NCBI RefSeq assembly: GCF_025061645.1
Contig: NZ_JANYMP010000003.1
Location: forward strand, 62,001 to 126,000
DNA length: 64,000 bases
DNA from: Umezawaea endophytica
GTDB lineage: Bacteria > Actinomycetota > Actinomycetes > Mycobacteriales > Pseudonocardiaceae
Reading direction: 5' to 3'
Shown: positions 62,148 through 64,000 of the stretch, one piece after another
Layout of the letters: each line of letters opens with the position of its first letter
Position numbering within the stretch: the stretch's first letter is position 1
Made by a program: the position numbers and the translations under genes
The notes under the pieces: model-generated
Databases searched by the model: none
Seen by the model: the letters and a program-made list of their open reading frames with translations, nothing else
Told to the model about the DNA's origin: nothing

Positions 62148-62162
62148 GAAAGAACGTTCGGT
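62148..62162. promoter_or_regulatory. AACGTT operator between divergent tetR genes
   Basis: GAAAGAACGTTCGGT is the exact reverse complement of the site at 60545-60559. It overlaps the promoter region of the leftward regulator and is about 45 bases from the divergent one. Confidence 0.65.
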
Positions 62163-62207
62163 CTTCCATTCGGCCGACTCGGCGCGGGAGTGCGCGAGGT
62201 CCGTATC

Positions 62208-62780
62208 GTGGTCGCGGTGAACCCGTCGATGCGAGAGCGGCTGCTAGAGGCCGCGACCGAACTCTTCTACGCGCAGGGCCTTCGAGCGGTCAGCGCCGAC
62301 AAGGTCATCGATCGGGTGGGCACCACGAAGGTGACGTTCTACCGGCACTTCAGGACCAAGGACGACCTGATCGTGGCGTACCTGGAGCAGACGGCCGCCC
62401 TGGAGCGCCAGAGCGTCGGAGGGGCCATCGCCAAGGCCGACGGCGACGTCGACGAGGCGCTCCGGTTCATCGGCGAGGAGATCGGGAAAGCGGCCTGCGC
62501 TCCGGGATTCCGCGGGTGCGCCTTCATCAACGCCGCCGCCGAGTACCCCGACCCCGAGAGCCCCGTGCGCCGGGTCGTGGACGCTCACCGGTCCTGGTAC
62601 CAGAGGACGCTCGACCAGCTCATCTCCCCGCTCGACCTGCCGGACCGGGCCACCGCCGCCGAAACGCTCCTCCTGCTGCGCGACGGCGCCATGATCGCCG
62701 GCTACCTCGGCGAACCGAGCCGCACGGCCGACGCGTTCCTGCGGGGCTGCGACGCCGTGATCCACGGCGGCAGGCGCTGA
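62208..62780 (+). CDS. TetR-family regulator, paralogue of its divergent neighbour
   Basis: The 190-residue protein has a TetR HTH (AATELFYAQGLRAVSADKVIDRVGTTKVTFYRHFRTKDDLIVAYL) and GFRGCAFINAAAEYPDPESPVRRVV, closely similar to the neighbour's ligand domain. The GTG at 62208 is favoured by GAGGT seven bases upstream; 62190 and 62217 are alternatives. The two may be a duplicated regulator pair. Confidence 0.85.
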   Translation: MVAVNPSMRERLLEAATELFYAQGLRAVSADKVIDRVGTTKVTFYRHFRTKDDLIVAYLEQTAALERQSVGGAIAKADGDVDEALRFIGEEIGKAACAPGFRGCAFINAAAEYPDPESPVRRVVDAHRSWYQRTLDQLISPLDLPDRATAAETLLLLRDGAMIAGYLGEPSRTADAFLRGCDAVIHGGRR

Positions 62781-62802
62781 CCGCCCCTCCACAGTGGAGC
62801 GA

Positions 62803-62836
62803 CGGTGGCCGTGACCGGACGGGGTCACGGCCACCG
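62803..62836. terminator. Bidirectional hairpin
   Basis: A perfect 14-bp stem (62803-62816 with 62823-62836) and a 6-base loop separate two convergent genes. Confidence 0.75.
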
Positions 62837-62844
62837 AACCGTGA

Positions 62845-63273
62845 TCAGGCGACGGAGGCTTCGAGCGTCACCGGGACGTTGCCGCGGGTGGCGTTGGAGT
62901 AGGGGCAGCCCACGTGCGCGGCCTCGACGAGTTCGTCAGCGGTGCCCTGGTCCAGTCCGGGGAGCTGGACGTGGAGCGCGGCGCTGAGGCTGAAGCCGCC
63001 TTCCGGGGTGGGGTGCACGCTCACCCGCGCCACCACCGAGGAGTCGTCGATCCGCACCTTCCGCTGCCCCGCGACGAGCTTGAGCACCGAGTGGAAGCAC
63101 GAGGACCACCCCACCGCGAACAACTGCTCGGGGTTGGTCGCGCCGCCGGGACCACCCAGCTCCTTCGGAAGCGCCAGCGAGACGTCGAGCAGCCCGTCGT
63201 CGGTGCGCCCGCGACCTCCCGCCCGGCCGTTGCCGGTCGAGGTCGCGGTCGCCGTGTACAGGGATTCGGCCAT
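62845..63273 (-). CDS. ohr: Organic hydroperoxide resistance protein, Ohr/OsmC family
   Basis: The 142-residue protein has the two peroxidatic/resolving Cys: GWSSCFHSVLKLVAG and VGCPYSNATRGN, the Ohr signature. It reduces organic peroxides in the cytoplasm with a thiol. The ATG at 63273 follows CTGAGGAG. No ohrR gene is adjacent in the window, but a palindrome sits before the start. Confidence 0.92.
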   Translation of the reverse strand: MAESLYTATATSTGNGRAGGRGRTDDGLLDVSLALPKELGGPGGATNPEQLFAVGWSSCFHSVLKLVAGQRKVRIDDSSVVARVSVHPTPEGGFSLSAALHVQLPGLDQGTADELVEAAHVGCPYSNATRGNVPVTLEASVA

Positions 63274-63287
63274 GAGTGGCTCCTCAG

Positions 63288-63309
63288 GTAGACGAACTAG
63301 TAACTCTAC
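63288..63309. promoter_or_regulatory. Imperfect palindrome upstream of ohr
   Basis: Arms GTAGA and TCTAC surround a central ACTAGT in a 22-base dyad that starts just upstream of the ribosome site. It is a candidate site for a MarR/OhrR-type sensor; no direct match to a known box is claimed. Confidence 0.4.
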
Positions 63310-63514
63310 CAACTGAACGTAGCAGTGCCTGACGCCGAACACCACGCCCGCCCCCGCACGGGAAACCCCAAGCCTGACTGGAAGACGGCGCGATCACCTC
63401 CCGTTGGCGATGACCTATGGTGGACGTACCAGTTCGTCTACCCCGACGATCCGCATCGCCATCGGCAACCCGCCCCAGCCCCGCTAGTGACAACGGACAT
63501 CTCAGGCGTTACGT

Positions 63515-63530
63515 TGTAGCGTACGTTACA
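63515..63530. promoter_or_regulatory. Palindromic operator before the alpha/beta hydrolase gene
   Basis: TGTAGCGTACGTTACA is a 16-base dyad with one mismatched pair, ending a few bases before the AGGAGGT ribosome site. Its position fits a repressor site, for example of TetR type. Confidence 0.45.
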
Positions 63531-63543
63531 TACAGGAGGTCGA

Positions 63544-64000
63544 ATGCCAGGTCAGACGGTCGCCGGAGAGCAACGGAAAGCCCCCAAACCCGTGCTCGTG
63601 CTGCTGCACGGCGGAGGCCCCGGCGTCGACGCGAGGAGCAACTGGCGCACGGTGCGGCCCCGCCTCTCCGAGCGCTTCGACTGCGTCGCGCCCGACCTGC
63701 TCGGCTTCGGCAGCCAGGTCGTGCTGGCGGCGGCGGAACAGGACCTGCCGCGAGGTCCGACGGCCTGGGCGCGGGCCCGCGCCCGCCAGGTCCTGCAACT
63801 CCTGGACCGGATGGGCTTGGCGCGCGTCCACGTCCTGGGCAACTCGGCCGCGGGCGGAGCCGCCGCGCTGGCGCTGCTGGCGACGGCACCCGACCGGGTC
63901 GAGAAGACGATCGTCATGGGCGGCGCGGGCACGGGTCCACTTCCACCGCGCGTCCCCTTCTACGACGACCCGACGCGGGACTCGATGAGGGCGGCGCTGG
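63544..64000 (+). CDS. Alpha/beta hydrolase, partial (meta-cleavage-hydrolase-like)
   Basis: The gene runs off the right edge; about 152 residues are visible. LLHGGGPGVDARSNW is the oxyanion-hole region and GNSAAGGAAALAL holds the nucleophile Ser. The HGGGPG block resembles BphD/HsaD-type C-C bond hydrolases, but the family is broad. The ATG at 63544 has AGGAGGT three bases upstream, and a palindrome lies before it. Confidence 0.8.
   Translation, partial: MPGQTVAGEQRKAPKPVLVLLHGGGPGVDARSNWRTVRPRLSERFDCVAPDLLGFGSQVVLAAAEQDLPRGPTAWARARARQVLQLLDRMGLARVHVLGNSAAGGAAALALLATAPDRVEKTIVMGGAGTGPLPPRVPFYDDPTRDSMRAAL

Overview
The window is high-GC actinomycete DNA. GTG starts are frequent, four-base ATGA/GTGA stop-start overlaps are common, and there are signs of mycothiol/F420-type enzymology, an ESX-type small-protein/RHS module and an IdeR/DmdR iron box. 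A filamentous, secondary-metabolite-rich genus (Pseudonocardiaceae- or Streptomyces-like) is likely; the sequence alone does not fix the genus.

Region 1 (1-25.5 kb) is a pyrrolobenzodiazepine (PBD) antibiotic cluster of the tomaymycin type. Two NRPSs (A-T, then C-A-T-reductase) join an anthranilate to a tyrosine-derived pyrroline acid. Anthranilate is supplied by a class II DAHP synthase and a fused anthranilate synthase, and decorated by a two-component HpaB/HpaC-type hydroxylase, a truncated FAD monooxygenase at the window edge and an O-methyltransferase. The pyrroline is made from tyrosine by homologues of LmbB2, LmbB1, the gamma-glutamyltransferase-like LmbA, the PhzF-like LmbX and the F420-dependent LmbY, plus a 4-oxalocrotonate tautomerase homologue. 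A UvrA-like protein gives self-resistance. No LmbW-type C-methyltransferase and no kynurenine-route genes are present, which points to a two-carbon side chain and chorismate-derived anthranilate, as in tomaymycin. Unusual features are a second TrpEG-type protein with a dead glutaminase site, a degenerate carrier domain at the start of the second NRPS, and an extra FAD amine oxidase.

Region 2 (25.5-31.8 kb) holds msrA, then a leftward siderophore-type ABC importer (binding lipoprotein, two permeases, ATPase) followed by a carboxylesterase, with an iron box in front.

Region 3 (31.9-51.3 kb) is an orphan NRPS-PKS cluster: thirteen leftward genes that overlap or nearly abut, with a divergent methyltransferase/DinB pair. 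It has A-T, C-T-C, a free PCP, an AT-less KS-ACP-reductase protein, a hydroxy/alkoxymalonyl-ACP cassette (FkbH, ACP, acyl-CoA dehydrogenase, hydroxyacyl dehydrogenase), an odd KAS III, a free A domain, an MFS exporter, a luciferase-like monooxygenase and a DUF885 hydrolase. I do not recognise the product.

Region 4 (51.4-58.4 kb) contains a secreted protein and an ESX-type polymorphic toxin operon: YbaB-like protein, small WXG-like protein, an RHS protein ending in a colicin-type HNH DNase, and an Im9-like immunity protein.

Region 5 (58.4-64 kb) holds a flavin disulfide reductase and a membrane protein under TetR-type operators, three TetR regulators, an Ohr peroxidase and the start of an alpha/beta hydrolase gene.
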